A stretch of 64,000 nt of DNA, taken from contig JAJTUQ010000003.1 of NCBI GenBank assembly GCA_021399445.1, forward strand, positions 868,001-932,000, given 5' to 3'. This DNA comes from Xylogone sp. PMI_703 (Eukaryota; Ascomycota; Leotiomycetes). Position numbers and translations under genes: made by a program. The notes beneath the pieces were generated by a model that saw nothing but the letters and a program-made list of their open reading frames with translations, had not been told where the DNA came from and ran no database searches. Positions 46,065-57,978 of this stretch are shown in pieces (within the stretch, counting starts at the first letter, position 1; each line of letters starts with the position of its first letter).

Positions 46065-46722
46065 TTGATTAGTAAATAAAACATCCGTATAAGCTTCACC
46101 ATCTAATTTGCTTGAGATATTGACTTTCTGGGATGTGCAAATTGTACTATGCTGTTCCACGTATTCTGACTTGAGTAATGCCGGTCAAACACGAGTGTGT
46201 TGAAGCAGTCTTCACATGCCTATTCAATAGAGCATTCCTGTTGTAGGAGGTCATTTTTAAGTTTAGTCGGTGTTAATAGGTGTGGAGAAGGTGCGTGCAT
46301 AAATTATGCCCCCTGATAAGCCACAATACCTATGCAATAAGGCTAAGATCACAGTGGAGAAGCAATGGCTATATTTTCGTATACGAGATGCACCCAGCCC
46401 CAAAGTAATCTCATTGATAGTAGCCGATATCTTAACTTATTTCATCATGGATTAAATCCCGGTCTCTCATACAAAAGATGACTAGATGAGATGAACTTAT
46501 ATGACGGTATTGTAAACGCTAGTTCGTGAAATAGGAGAATATACTCCCTAACTGACCATTTGAGGTCGCTTGAATCATAACTGCCACAAATTTTGTATTT
46601 TAGGATTTATATTGGATGAGTCCTGGGCGAGTCATCCATGCTCATAAAGAAACCATGGGGTGGAAGTATAAAAGGAGGTTTAGGGGATGTTAATGCAATT
46701 AAGTATTTCCCTAATAATCCCT
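46065..46722. other. Intergenic, convergent 3' ends
   Basis: About 660 bp of AT-rich sequence. No gene or RNA seen. Confidence 0.5.
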
Positions 46723-48544
46723 CTATAAGTTAGGCGGAGTCTTGAGGATGTTATAGTGTTTAGGGTCAAACTGACCTGCTATGCGCCACCTCTTGCTAAT
46801 ATATCTGAGAACCTTTACCATATCGTCTGCCCGCTCTTTGTAGCTTGCTTCGTTCGTCTCCTGCCATAGCCGCAACTGTGTCGCCGCGATTTGATACAAA
46901 GCATAGGGGATATAAGGTGAGAATGCCATTTGATTCTTATCATCTTGGGCGATTCCAAGGAGATGTCCGGAGATTTGAGCCACTCTGGTAGAAAGGTCTT
47001 TTACAGTGGCTAAAGTATGTGATTCATAGACATTGCGGTCCCGAGAGTGTAGGAGCGGAGAACTGTACAGCGTGAAGAGGGCACTAGCAAATATTGACCA
47101 TTAATAAAGAGGAGATGCATATAAAGACGTGTGAAGAATGCTTACCTTACACACATAGCCAAGGCTCCGCAATAAGTACTGAACTTCAGCTCTTCCTCAA
47201 TCAGCATGGGAAGATATGACAACAAGGTACGCTCAAGTTGAGCAGCTTCATCTGCATGAAAGCTGTAGTCAGCAACGGGGTTAAAGACATGTTGGACAAC
47301 ACGCCCCACGAGGTGTGACACTTGGCATTCTCTCGCAAACTGGCCTACTCGAAACGTAGCAGCAGTAGCAATGGTGGTTTTGACGGCATCTGATGATGAG
47401 ATCTGTTCTATGAGGTTAGTGCGTTTATTGTATGAGCGCGGGGGATCTATATGGCTGAGAAGAGCAGCTCACGCTTTGTGAACATATTTCATCTACAGCT
47501 GGTAAAGGATCTTCCTTATCAGCGTCCTCAGTGACAAAAATAGAGTCTCCACAGCAGAGACTGATAAACCTGGCATCAGACGTCAGAAGTAATATATGAA
47601 TGACATGAGACCATGAAAAGTCTAGACCTATAAGATAACCCTGCAGTATAGATACAGGTTATGCAACATACCTATCAAGATTATGCACAGCCCACCATGT
47701 CCTTCTTCCCTCCTCCCGTGTGATATCTACTAAGGCAGGCTCCACAAACTTTGAATCAACCTGGTGTAAACGCAGGCTACGGGCAGCTCTCGCACAAGCT
47801 CCAATAGAAATGGAAGTCGCGGGATATAGCCCGTGGCCCATTTCATAGAACACTATGAGAAGTCTCGATTGAATGGTATCTAACGAGTTATAGTTATTGG
47901 CTTCAAGCAGGCTAATGCTTGTCTTAACAGTGTTATAAAGGGACGAGGTCATGGGATCTGAAGACTGCAGGATGAGACCTATGCATAAGCACAGGATAAC
48001 AAAGTCGGCATTTGAGGAGGTGAATAGGTGTGGTAGATGTTGGTGGAATCTGTTGATCGATATCACAGGCAGCCGATGATGAACTGACTCAAAGTAGATA
48101 GTCGACAACTTGTTCACTTCATCAAGGGAGCCGAAAATTCGGAAAGCCTCCATCCGCATATGCATATGAACATCAGTCATTGGCTGTCGGAAATTCTAGC
48201 ATTGCAGACGATTAGAAGTGTCTTCATACAATATATGGCACGGAAAGCGTTCTGTGGCGGTCTTACTAGGAGGGAGGTATCCAGACTTCTGGGTTGGCAC
48301 ACTGGATCATCGTCATAAATGCAAAGACGACCAACGCTGGAGCCCAGCCACAAGTCCATCGTTAACTCTCATACGATAATAGAAATTGTAATATGGGCGT
48401 CAGAATAGTCTTCAAATCTACTCACCGGGCACAGGTGGTACAGCTTGGTAAGACTCTGTCGCATCTTCTTTTACCATTTCTGCAGGCCATGCACGCGTTG
48501 GCTGGAGGTTGCGATGATCTAGACCCCTCATTTTCTAGCTCCAT
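46723..48544 (-). CDS. Zn2Cys6 transcription factor
   Basis: A multi-exon regulator from the ATG at 48544. Exon 1 gives NACMACRNGKRRCD and PSCTTCAR; an intron ends at a CTCCAG acceptor just upstream of 48330, and exon 2 supplies RVGRLCIYDDDP, restoring CX2CX6CX6CX2CX6C. The next junction yields NFRQPMTDVHMHMRMEAFRI. The Fungal_trans region has FESVHHRLPVISINRFHQHL, RTWWAVHNLDRFISLCCGDS and later SYLPMLIEEELKFSTYCGAL. The C-terminus contains LALFTLYSSPLLH-like and YISKRWRIAGQF segments. Each intron has phase-matched sites and the frame is intact. It is convergent with the alpha/beta hydrolase gene and is a plausible regulator of the hydrolase/MFS pair. Confidence 0.87.
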
Positions 48545-49160
48545 TCTCTCTTCAAACTATGATTAGTAAAATGGCGCTCGTTAGGATTACTGGTATAATC
48601 CAGCCTGACTTAAGCAATTCGCTTTAGTCCTTACGTCGATGTTCGTGTCGGATGTTCTTGCTGCGGGTATCGTGGGCAACTAACTTGTGCCTACGATAAC
48701 CGAAGCCAAATTTGGTTTGCCATGTAACACTTTCAACTAAGAGAAATACTACTCTTTGAGGTCGTTAATATGTTTGTAATCATTAAACTACGATGCGAAA
48801 GCTAGAATAAAGATTGTTAATGTTACCCGATAAAATCTGGGCAGTCTATGTGTGGAATGTTTCCAAAAGGACGGGTGGCAGTTCAGCGGTTAAACAGTGT
48901 GGCGTTTAGCAAAACGTCGGCGGGGGCCGCTCGGAGATACTTTTGCAAAAGCAGGGTTAATCCGATATGTTCACTCCTGAACTTATAGAGCCTACAATAT
49001 GGACCCAACATTGGGATGTGAATCAGGCAGACAAAACTTAAACAAATTAACAAATTTGCTTATTCATATATAGTGGATGTAGATGTGAAGCTTCAAAATT
49101 GAATATTCAGTCTGAATTGATGGGCATTGGTTGGACTATAGTGTTTTGAGTGCTCTTTTA
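48545..49160. other. Intergenic, promoter of the Zn2Cys6 gene and 3' end of the NLR
   Basis: About 615 bp. No further gene seen. Confidence 0.45.
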
Positions 49161-52100
49161 TTAGGCCAGCTTTGACAACGTGTCTCTACTCCATTTTGTA
49201 TGAGCATGAGACATACCGAGGACTTTTTCCTGCCCATGTAATGCTCTAGAATGTAATTCTTTTGCTTCTGAAATGTGTCCCATCTCTTCATGCACTATTC
49301 CTAGGCTATTCATACTCCAAAGCGTGTCGGGGTGAAGTGGGCCAAGCACAATTGACCTTTGGTTTACAACTTCTTCTAACGTTTTGCGTGCTTCATCATT
49401 CTTTCCTTGACCTCTCAAACAACGGGCAATATCCCCTCGCGTCCACAGAGCATGAGGATGGGTTTCTCCTAGGAGTCTACTCTGACCAGCTAATGCTTGT
49501 CTATGATACTCAATTGCCTCGTCGAAGCGCCCTTCTCTTCGGTAACTACGGGCCAACGTGTTTATTGTCCAGATGATTTGTATGTCCGTTTCCGGGAGAA
49601 CATCTCTCAAAATAGTGAGAGCTCGTAGATGGTAACTTTCTGCTTCCTTGAATTTTCCGAGATGTCTTTGCAAACGCCCAAGCTCGTTGATAGTTAGTGT
49701 TGAGTCGAGATGATCCGGCGGTAACCGTCTCTCCTGGATTCTCAGGGCTTGCATTTGCACAGTGATTGCGAGTTCAGTACGTTTTTGTTGATCATATAGA
49801 ATCCCCAAGCTGTTGAACAGCCAAGGTAACTTTAGGGATTCGTTCCCACGCAAAGCTCGAGTCGCCCTTATTGCAGAAGAAAAGAGCTCCACGCCTTGGT
49901 CTAAGTGTCCGGTCATCGTGTATGCGCGTGCTAGGTCCCGGACGGTCATCAGTCTCTCAAAATTAGAGATGTTCTCTTCATGTGGAATGATATCAGAATG
50001 CTTATCCAGGTATATGAGAGCCCGCTGTAAATCGGCTAGATCGTTGGCATTGTAAGTTGTGCTCTCATTGTTGTTTCCTTTCCAATCTTGTACAGATTTC
50101 TGGAACTTCGCGAGTTGTTGTAGGGGAAACGACTTTTTAGCAAATAATAAAAAGCGTAAAATCCATAGTAATCTATTTCTGGGGTCTGAGGTGAAATCCG
50201 AATATTTTCTTGCCAGATCTGGTTCAAAGGGAGACAATGTGAGATGGTACGTCCAGTTCTCTGTTGCGTATTTAATAAGAGGGAATCGCATTAAATCCAC
50301 CCGAATTGAACGAACAGCAGGCGGCATGGTTAACACAGACAATAACGCTTCGGAAATCTCACGGTGCGCATCGGATTCTTTGATAAGAAACTGAGCGTGG
50401 ATTGGTGTGATCATATTAGTAGAGTTGCAGAGAAACTCCTTGACTGAAAAATGAGCGACATGAAAGGTATCCGAATCAGCGTGATACTCAATAAGAGGAG
50501 AACACAGCCTCAAGACCTCATCCTTATAAGGCCTCTGTCTAGATATGAAAGCCTTCTCTTGCTGATTCCATGATAAGGCATATTGAAGCTCGCTCCAGGA
50601 TAATGGGCGAGTAGCGCAACATACCCAGAGAAAGATCTTACGCGCTAGGTGCTTTCTCTTGGCACCCTGGTTCTCTATTTTCTCTAAGATACGCTTGTAT
50701 ACTTCATCTATGCCAGAAGGGAGTCGTCTAATAGTCTCTTCTACACTTTGTAGGTGCACTGCTGATGTTAATTCTTGGACGCTGAGAGCAGCGAAAAGAA
50801 ACATGCCATCTGCCGCGTGAGACAGCCTCTCGAATACATGGTGGTCCTCACCAATTGGCTGTTTTTTAAGAGCTTGGATAAGATATCTGTCAATATCTGG
50901 CCTGACTATGTCCCTTTCAAGAGGAATGACAACAGCATCGGTAAGCTCATTCTTGACTGCTGGAATATTTCTAGAGAATAAGCAAAGATGGATTGAGTGG
51001 AATTGGCGAGCAATGTTCGTAAAAGTGTTCACAATTTTTCCGGGCTCATCGCATTCATCTACACCATCGAGCACAATGTATAGGGCTGGCAAAGAACTTG
51101 CAACACTACCCAGAACTGATGAAAGTTCATCAGCCGAAGACGTCCGTCGTCGGCCGTATATTTGGGCCCTCTTGTAAGCCGTTTCAAGTGCCATCGGTAT
51201 CTCGGAAGCTGTTGCTGCAATCTGCGATAGGATTGATCCGCACATCAGAGAGACTGTGTCATTCTGATCATATATGGAGTTACAATAAAAGTAAGTGACG
51301 GGAATCAATCCACTGCTGATGTCTCTGCTGTATTCTTCGAGGTGTTGAATCGCCGTTGCACTTAGTATCGTTTTCCCCGATCCTGGTCGGCCGTGTATCC
51401 AAAGTATTCTAGACTCCGATATCTCGTCGAGTTTACTCCAAGCAGTAAATATAGAATTACAAAGCAGCCACTGACCAGTACTCTGCAAGCGTTTATCTAG
51501 AGAATGGATATAGTCCACGCGGGGGTCAATCGTGCTAAGCCATCGGAATAAGGCTTCTCTATCTCCTACAGGTATTATCAGGTTAGCCCACACTGAGAAT
51601 TGAGTATAAGAATTCTTAATCTCACCTTCTCTCTTATAGTCCGAGTTCATCTGGACCGATGCGTACATGTTTAATTCTAGACGCTTTCTGTGGGCTAAAG
51701 TCACCTGTTCGTCGAAAATATGTTTGTATCGATCTAGCTGGTCAAGGTTATTTCTAAAGTCCTCCTCGTAATCTTTCCCCACGCTCTTGAAGAAAACACG
51801 CCAAACTACTCAAGTTAGAGATAAGTTTATCGGCACCCTAGCATACTTACAACTCTCCCTGACTGCTTCAAGTAACTTTCGGATGAAGTTATACATCTCG
51901 TTGTATAAATCTGTCAAAGCAATTTTGACATGTTTCTCTTCGCCCCAAATCTCATCGCACTGAGGAGAGATGGAGATAATGTCGCGTAGTTTCGTCAAGC
52001 CATGCTCAATATAGGTTGAATACGCAATAGACTTCTGTGCCAGCTGATGATTAAAGTATCAACTACCTGCTAGCACCACCACTACTACTACCAGAGCTGG

Positions 52101-52331
52101 GCGTGCTCTTACCATCACCAGCGACTTCAGTGCACCCCAAACTAGAGCCGCAGGAGAAGTTCCATACTGAGCCATAGCATCAATTGCTGGTGAGAACCGG
52201 GCAAAAAATCCAACCACCGGTTCTAGAGTTCGTACAATGCGTTGATATCTAGGCGAATGACGTGCCTTGAGCTTTTCGACATCATCAATAAGGGATGCCC
52301 AATCCTCTAGTTTTCTTGGAAGAGTTTCCAT
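49161..52331 (-). CDS. NACHT-TPR NLR-type (STAND) protein
   Basis: Three main exons (52331-52113, 52043-51851, 51808-49161; 3060 nt) encode about 1019 residues. The N-terminal helical region (TSPAALVWGALKSLV; CDEIWGEEKHVKIALTDLY) is a common fungal NLR N-domain. The NACHT has a P-loop WIHGRPGSGKTILSA (about residue 270), Walker B LYIVLDGVDECDEP and sensor-like LCLFSRNIPA. A winged-helix-like section with PLSWSELQYALSW follows. The C-terminus carries about six 42-residue kinesin-light-chain-type TPRs (e.g. LNSLGILY-like, YRREGRFDEAIEYHRQAL, LGETHPHALW). These proteins act as intracellular sensors in fungal allorecognition and immunity. A 60-nt stretch at 51566-51625 has perfect intron signals but no stop, so two isoforms are possible. 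It is divergent from a SesB-type hydrolase gene. Confidence 0.93.
51566..51625 (-). other. Stop-free 60-nt intron (possible exitron)
   Basis: GTGAGA donor, GCTAAC branch site and TAG acceptor, with length divisible by three and no stop codon. Splicing gives KREGDREALF; retention adds 20 residues between the N-domain and the NACHT. Confidence 0.6.
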
Positions 52332-53449
52332 TGGATTTTCTGACTCTCAAGCGAAGTGGGTTTTATTTCGAACTCTGGCAATTCAGTCCGACCGGCAATA
52401 TTCCGAAATATTTCAGATTTAAATGACGTAAAATAAGCGTTCTTTGGTCACAGCCTACTGTTGCAAAAGCAAACCTATTCCGTGGGGTGAAGCCGCTGGG
52501 ATAAGACTGCATTAATAAGAGGCTGGTGGCAATATTCTGTGGCACCTTCCCCGTAGAGGTATGTGATAGCTCACATCTGATGGGAGAGCCATGTGGCTGA
52601 AGTCATGTCGTATGAATAATTGCGGTGGTGCCCAATGCTACCAGTCAAACTAATCAAAGACATGCATATGTAAAAGTTTTATTGAGTGATCTGGATTCGT
52701 AACCCTCTCTCAAACTTTGAGGGAGGAGGGGACTATTTTGTAATAGGGGTAGCTTACGGTGATAGATTCCAAAATGGGTCACAATGGTCATTGAAACTTG
52801 CCTTGTTACTGCTTTGCAATGTGGCACCACCGCAATTCATCCACACTCCAAGCTCAACCTATCGCAGTGTACCACAACTGAATTTTTATAAAGGGGGGAG
52901 GGGCCTATCATGAAACCTATGAGATGCAGCATATTCAAGCACATCCGCCTCTCTCCGCTTTATTATATCCAATTGACTACTAAAAGAGTTATGTTAGAAT
53001 ATCCTGTTTGTAGCGGGGATGTTGGCAGCGCCTCAGCTATCAACGAAATTGCCTTGCGCTTCTTTAATAAGGATGTACGAATCGAAAAGAAGACCGTTAC
53101 AGTCAGTATCACCACCCAAGTTACGGTGTATTAGTAATCATATGGTTAATATTTGGTAGCCCACAGAGTCCGAGTACACAGTAGTCCTCTACGGCGATGA
53201 GCTGAGTGTTGAAGAGCATGCGGTAACTCTATTAGACCATAACTTGTTGTCTTAGAATTACGGCTAATAAGGTCTAGAGGCTCCAGCAATTATGTTTATT
53301 GAACTCGAACCAGTTATTCTATAAGGAATCTCCAAACATTGGCGGTAGTCACACAAAGAGTATTACAGAGCTTTCGTCTGGTGGGGTCCCATTTCATCAG
53401 AGTTGACAGCCGAATCTCAAATTAACACTGCGATTAGCTTCATCGACCG
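52332..53449. other. Spacer between divergent NLR and hydrolase genes
   Basis: About 1.1 kb. It carries a 220-bp inverted-repeat element (52618-52837) with a further G/C-rich hairpin at about 52703-52731. The first exon of the hydrolase gene may hide here. Confidence 0.45.
52618..52837. mobile_element. MITE-like inverted-repeat element
   Basis: Perfect 15-bp inverted termini AATTGCGGTGGTGCC (52618-52632 and reverse complement at 52823-52837) bound 220 bp of non-coding sequence. I could not identify a clean target-site duplication, so transposon origin is tentative. Confidence 0.4.
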
Positions 53450-54751
53450 AAAACCCGTACCCTAGGCCCGATACTCTTCTTGTCAAGAACATACCGTCTT
53501 ATTTTGACCATGAAGCCATAAAAGCCGAGATCACAAAATCCTTGGGCGCGGTACCTATTATTCATAGTTTAGTACGATACTCTGAAGGTCGAAGCTATGC
53601 CACTATAACATTTCCGGAAGAAGATTCAGACTTTCCCTCACGTCTTGTTGAGAACCGGTGTTTTAGATATAGAGGTGTGGACCAAAGTGATTTCCAATAC
53701 GATAACAAGTTTATAGGCATCACACCCCTCTTCGATGCCGAAGAGAAGGCAGAAGTGGAGTATGCCAGTTCTCGACAGATTGTGCAATAATTACTAACTG
53801 TGAATAGCCTCATTGCTCTGGTGGGCCTTGGCACACATGCATTTGGAACTTTCAGATCACCAGAAGGCGATCAAATGTGGCTCCGAGACTTTCTCAAACA
53901 CGATATTCCAAATATTAGAGTACTGTTATACGGATACGATTCAATTGTAGACAGAAGCAAATCCGTTCAAACAGTCCATGACTTAGCAGTGACATGTTTG
54001 AACATAGTACATAACTTCAGAGCCAGGACAAGTGTAAGTAAGGAGTTTCTCGCATACTACCAATCTAAATCCTTATATCTTTCAGACCCTGAAACGTCCT
54101 ATTATCTTTCTTGGGCAAAGTCTGGGCGGTCTCATAGTTCAAGAGGTAAGTGCCACGTGTGATTACCCGACCAACCCGTCCTAAGCTACACGCCAGTTAC
54201 TCGTTACTGCCGAAGAGAAGCTTCAATGGTCAGAACATAGCATATTTACCAGCTGGTATGGCTTGGTGGGGTTTGGAATTCCTACAAGAGGGCTCAACAA
54301 CGAGACTTTAAAGGAAGCAGTGATGGGCCAGCCCAACGAAACACTGATAAGACAAATCTGCTCGGAGACTTATGGCCAACAGCCACCTTATCTCAAGAGC
54401 CTAGCCACACATTTTGAGCGATGCTGCCGAAATAAACAGGTAGAACTTATTTACTTCCAAGAAACTAACCTGACCCGTCCCAAAAGAGTAAGCCTATCAT
54501 GTTATGATGCATATCTGTGAATATACTTACTTTTTTTTTAGAGAAATTTGGGTGGAGATCAGGAAATCCTGATGGTGAGAAGAGGGGAAAATTCATTTTC
54601 AACCGTGAAAGAGCTGCCAATTGCAACGGATCATTCAGGAATGGTCAAGTATAGAAGTAGCGCTGATCCATTATATATATACGTGATGGAGAACATAAGA
54701 GCCATGGTGGAAAATTGTACGAAGCTGTATCAAGCTCATAGCTCTAAATGA
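53450..54751 (+). CDS. SesB/PGAP1-type alpha/beta serine hydrolase, stand-alone, 5' end unresolved
   Basis: It begins with an RRM-like segment (RPDTLLVKNIPSYFDHEAIK; SYATITFPEEDSDFPSRL) and the linker FIGITPLFDAEEKAEVD, the usual prelude to SesB-type hydrolase domains of fungal NLRs. The hydrolase has ALVGLGTHAFGTFRSPEGDQ, MWLRDFLKHDIPNIRVLLYG, the nucleophile elbow IFLGQSLGGLIVQEA (GxSxG) and the catalytic His region ELPIATDHSGMVKY. An intron at 53760-53807 (phase 2) removes the apparent stop at 53788. Others lie near 54034-54084, 54146-54195 and 54487-54540. No NACHT or repeat domain follows: the protein ends about 35 residues after the His region. No ATG is in frame upstream of RPDTLL, so a small 5' exon must exist or the gene is 5'-truncated. 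Confidence 0.78.
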
Positions 54752-55150
54752 GGTCCCCAAGATGATTATAATAGATTCTGATATTTTTCTTGAATTACTC
54801 AGTATTTATAGATATATCACTTACTGTACCTTAATACGAATAGGATATTTTCCTTACGATATAGAATCAATTGAGTAACTTAAATAAATTGTATATAACT
54901 CGTTGCATCATTATAAGAGCTTCTGAGACCGGACTCATATCTAATGTATACAAGCGTTAGAATAGTAGAAGAGGAAATTAGCCGCTCATCCTCGTATGTG
55001 CTTTTAACGAAGAATTATATGCTAGATCCTTATATAAACATGAGTCTCCCTTCAAGAACAGTATTCTTATATACGCCAGTTATAGTAGTGCCATCCAAAT
55101 TGAATCGGTGGAGAAGTCGAGCAATTTATGTATATTCTCTATCTTACATC
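54752..55150. other. Intergenic, convergent 3' ends
   Basis: About 400 bp of AT-rich sequence; nothing recognised. Confidence 0.5.
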
Positions 55151-57419
55151 TTATCTTGTGATATCAGGAGTAGCCATTTCTGGGATACGCCAAGATTGCT
55201 CGATAACCTCTGCGACTTGCCTATATTCTTCTCTAGTTCGAACAATAAGTGGGCTTCTTTTAACTATAAATTCTTCCCCATTGTGAAATAATGGACGAAT
55301 CCAACGTATCAATATCCAATAAGCAATACCAGTAACAACTAGCCCAGTTCCCACAGATGGTACCACTATCCACGGTATAGTGGTGCCAAGTTTCTGAAGC
55401 GGCTCTGGTACCCACAAAGCCCAAATAGGAAAGCTATTTAGTATTAGGACAATGGCTACAGTTATAATGCTACACCATTTGCTTTTCACAGAAGATATTC
55501 GATTCCAACTTGAAGCCTTCGAGAAACAACGCATCCAGAGAATTCCAACTCCGAGACAAACTGCCATACCAGCATTGATATTGTAACTGTAGATGCCTGT
55601 TAGATTTGACAGATTAATACTTTATTCCGTTACAGACAGTTTATTTCTGGAGAATATCCTTACCGGAAAGAAGGAAAAAGGCATCGTCAGGATGGTCAAT
55701 TCCCCATGTTGCGAATATAAGTATCCAGGTACATAAGCAATGGAGCATAATTGATGGGGCCGGTATTGAGTCGAATGTACGCTGTTGAATGCCTTCTATT
55801 CTAAATATTGCCTGGAATATTCCGTTTGATTCTGCCAGAGCCATATCAGGAGCACAGTCTGTTTCTTTCCCTGGAAACAGCCTGGCGAGGATATCAACGT
55901 TACGCTGGAGGACCAAACCGTAAGGAATAACTCCCTCTTTTGCAACTTCTTGGTAGACTGTCATAATCAATTGTCAAATTTACGATATTAAATGGGGGGT
56001 GATTTGGTGGTTTACCTCGAGCAAATGTGAAGGTGGTCACGAATACATTTCCCAAGTTTGAGATCGCTATAAAAGCATCCATTATTCTTGCAGCAGCCTT
56101 TCCCCCAAAGCGCCGTCCGATCGTCAATTGGAAGAACTGAGATGCTATACTAAAACTATCTGGAAACTCGACACCTCTGGGTACGGGTACCACAATCATA
56201 TGCGCACGAAAATGTCAACTAAAGATCTCGATCCAAGAAATATCACACTTACATACGAGATATTCGTAAACATATATAAGATGCCCACCAAAACAACACT
56301 GGCAACAACTGTCAGCGTGAATGTTGTTGGACCACGTCTCCCGATTATCCTGTTTGGCATCTTGATTTCGCCGAGCACCTAATGCGCGTAGTTAGACGGC
56401 ATTTTAACAGATGCAAAAAGATAAACTTACATAATTTGCTTGGTGCCAACCACTATAAGTAAAAATGATATTGAGGAAAGCCGATGCATAACCACGAGCG
56501 GGTGCTGGTCCAGTGCCTATATGCTTGAAAATATTATTTTTATCAAGATTTGCATATGAAGACTTCTCCCGTGGGATAGTCGTATTGTGTAAAGTTATAA
56601 GCCCAAGTATTATGATTAGGCACAACATCAATACTTTAACAACAGCAAAAGCATTGCCAGCTATTATGCCAAATTTTCTACCTAGAACATGGATCATGCA
56701 GACTAGTGCAACAGTACCAACGGCAACAACCCGAACAATAGTGGGGGACGCCTCGTAGCCCATGGCTTGTAGAAGATGGAGACTAAATGCGAGGCAGTTT
56801 GGCGCAGATGTTCCAACTAGAATAAGGTTCCACCCTAGTAGGCAAGCGACAAGGAATGGTGGCTTTGGTAGAAGGTACAAAAGATAATTAAGCTCGCCTC
56901 CACTATCTCAACTCAGTGGTTGCTCGCTTCATAGGCTAGAGACCACCTACCTTCTTGCCACAAAAACCTCATCATCGCCTAATGTATGTTGCGGTAAGGT
57001 CAACCCATATTCAGCATACATCAACGCACCAGCAGCACTTGCAAGGCAACCTAAAGCCCATAGGATAAGGCTCAGACCAATATTGTGATCCTGCTGCAAG
57101 ACAGTGGTTGGTCCGTCAAATATCCCCGTTCCTATATGGCGTGATGAATTAAGCTGATCTGATCTTGTTGCTTTTTGGGGATTTCGGCCATACCGATCAT
57201 ACGGTTCACAATTAGACAGCTTACTGAGAACCAGCCCAGCAAGTCGGATGACTTTGGTGCCTCGGTAAAGGAGGTTGACCGACTATATAAGTGCCGGTTC
57301 CTGGATATCAATCGTTCTCCTAGTCTTTGCAAATTTATTCCGTCTTCATTGCGAACATCTGGATGTAAAGTTACACTCGTTCTCATGGATCCCAATGATT
57401 GTAATGAGGTTCCTGCCAT
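55151..57419 (-). CDS. Amino acid permease, MUP1-like (LAT/APC family)
   Basis: A multi-exon 12-TM carrier of about 560 residues. TM1 reads SVSCLIVNRMIGTGIFDGPT after splicing near 57134-57190, carrying the GTGIF substrate-binding loop. It is followed by MYAEYGLTLPQ and GGELNYLLYLLPKPPFLVAC, both typical of MUP1-type methionine permeases. TM6 contains IIFTYSGWHQANYVLGEIKM with RRGPTT. Later segments include ISNLGNVFVTTFTFARVYQE and GIDHPDDAFFLLSGIYSYNI. One junction (about 56180-56263) is awkward: the best intron uses the first AG after a TTGAC branch and yields NISSGVEFPDSFS, a shorter loop than usual. If that is wrong the gene has a local lesion. Family role: proton-coupled uptake of methionine or related neutral amino acids at the plasma membrane. 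Confidence 0.85.
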
Positions 57420-57684
57420 TTGAGTTCTCGCTTGTATAAACCGCGTCTCAATTATTTTTGATTTGGAGGTGAATTATAATATATTCTACGGTTTTAAAAG
57501 ATATATTTTAAACAAAAACTAGATACTAATAGATTATTAGGGAATATATCGGCATTATCAGTACCTCATAACCCACAGAACAAGGCACATCTACAATAAT
57601 CAGACCGACTAAGGTGTCAAACCCCCAGGCCTATGGAAGAAATCCACGAGAATAACTCGCCACCACCATTCAGACCTATGCACT

Positions 57685-57978
57685 ATGAAATTCTTAACCT
57701 CAACGCTTGTTATAATAGCGCATTTACTTGCAAGAGGAACTGTTGTGCACCCACTGGTTTACAAAAAGCAAAGATAGTGGAAAAGAGGAGATTTCAAGGG
57801 AGGGAAGCTCATTTCTGATAATAATCCCTCCTGGATTCACGGAGTCTCCGAGAGCAGAGCGCATTACTGCTCTAGACTTGGTAAGTGTGACGGAATGACA
57901 GTTAACGATGTCTCACCAAAGCAGCACCAAAACAAATATGCAAGGGGCAAATTTTCATATGCTGCGAGACAAAGCTGA
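57685..57978 (+). pseudogene. Possible decayed small secreted-protein gene
   Basis: The ATG at 57685 opens a leader-like frame (MKFLTSTLVIIAHLLARGTV), interrupted at codon 31 by TAG (57775-57777) and then open in the same frame for 66 more codons (GDFKGGKLISDNNPSW; YCSRLGKCDGMTVNDV) to TGA at 57976. No acceptable intron removes the TAG. The signal-peptide look could be chance. Confidence 0.22.

Noticed and set aside
53788..53790. In-frame TAA in the SesB-like hydrolase gene
   Set aside because: A phase-2 intron (53760-53807, GTATGC donor, ACTAAC branch) removes it and yields the conserved EVDLIALVGLGTHAF.
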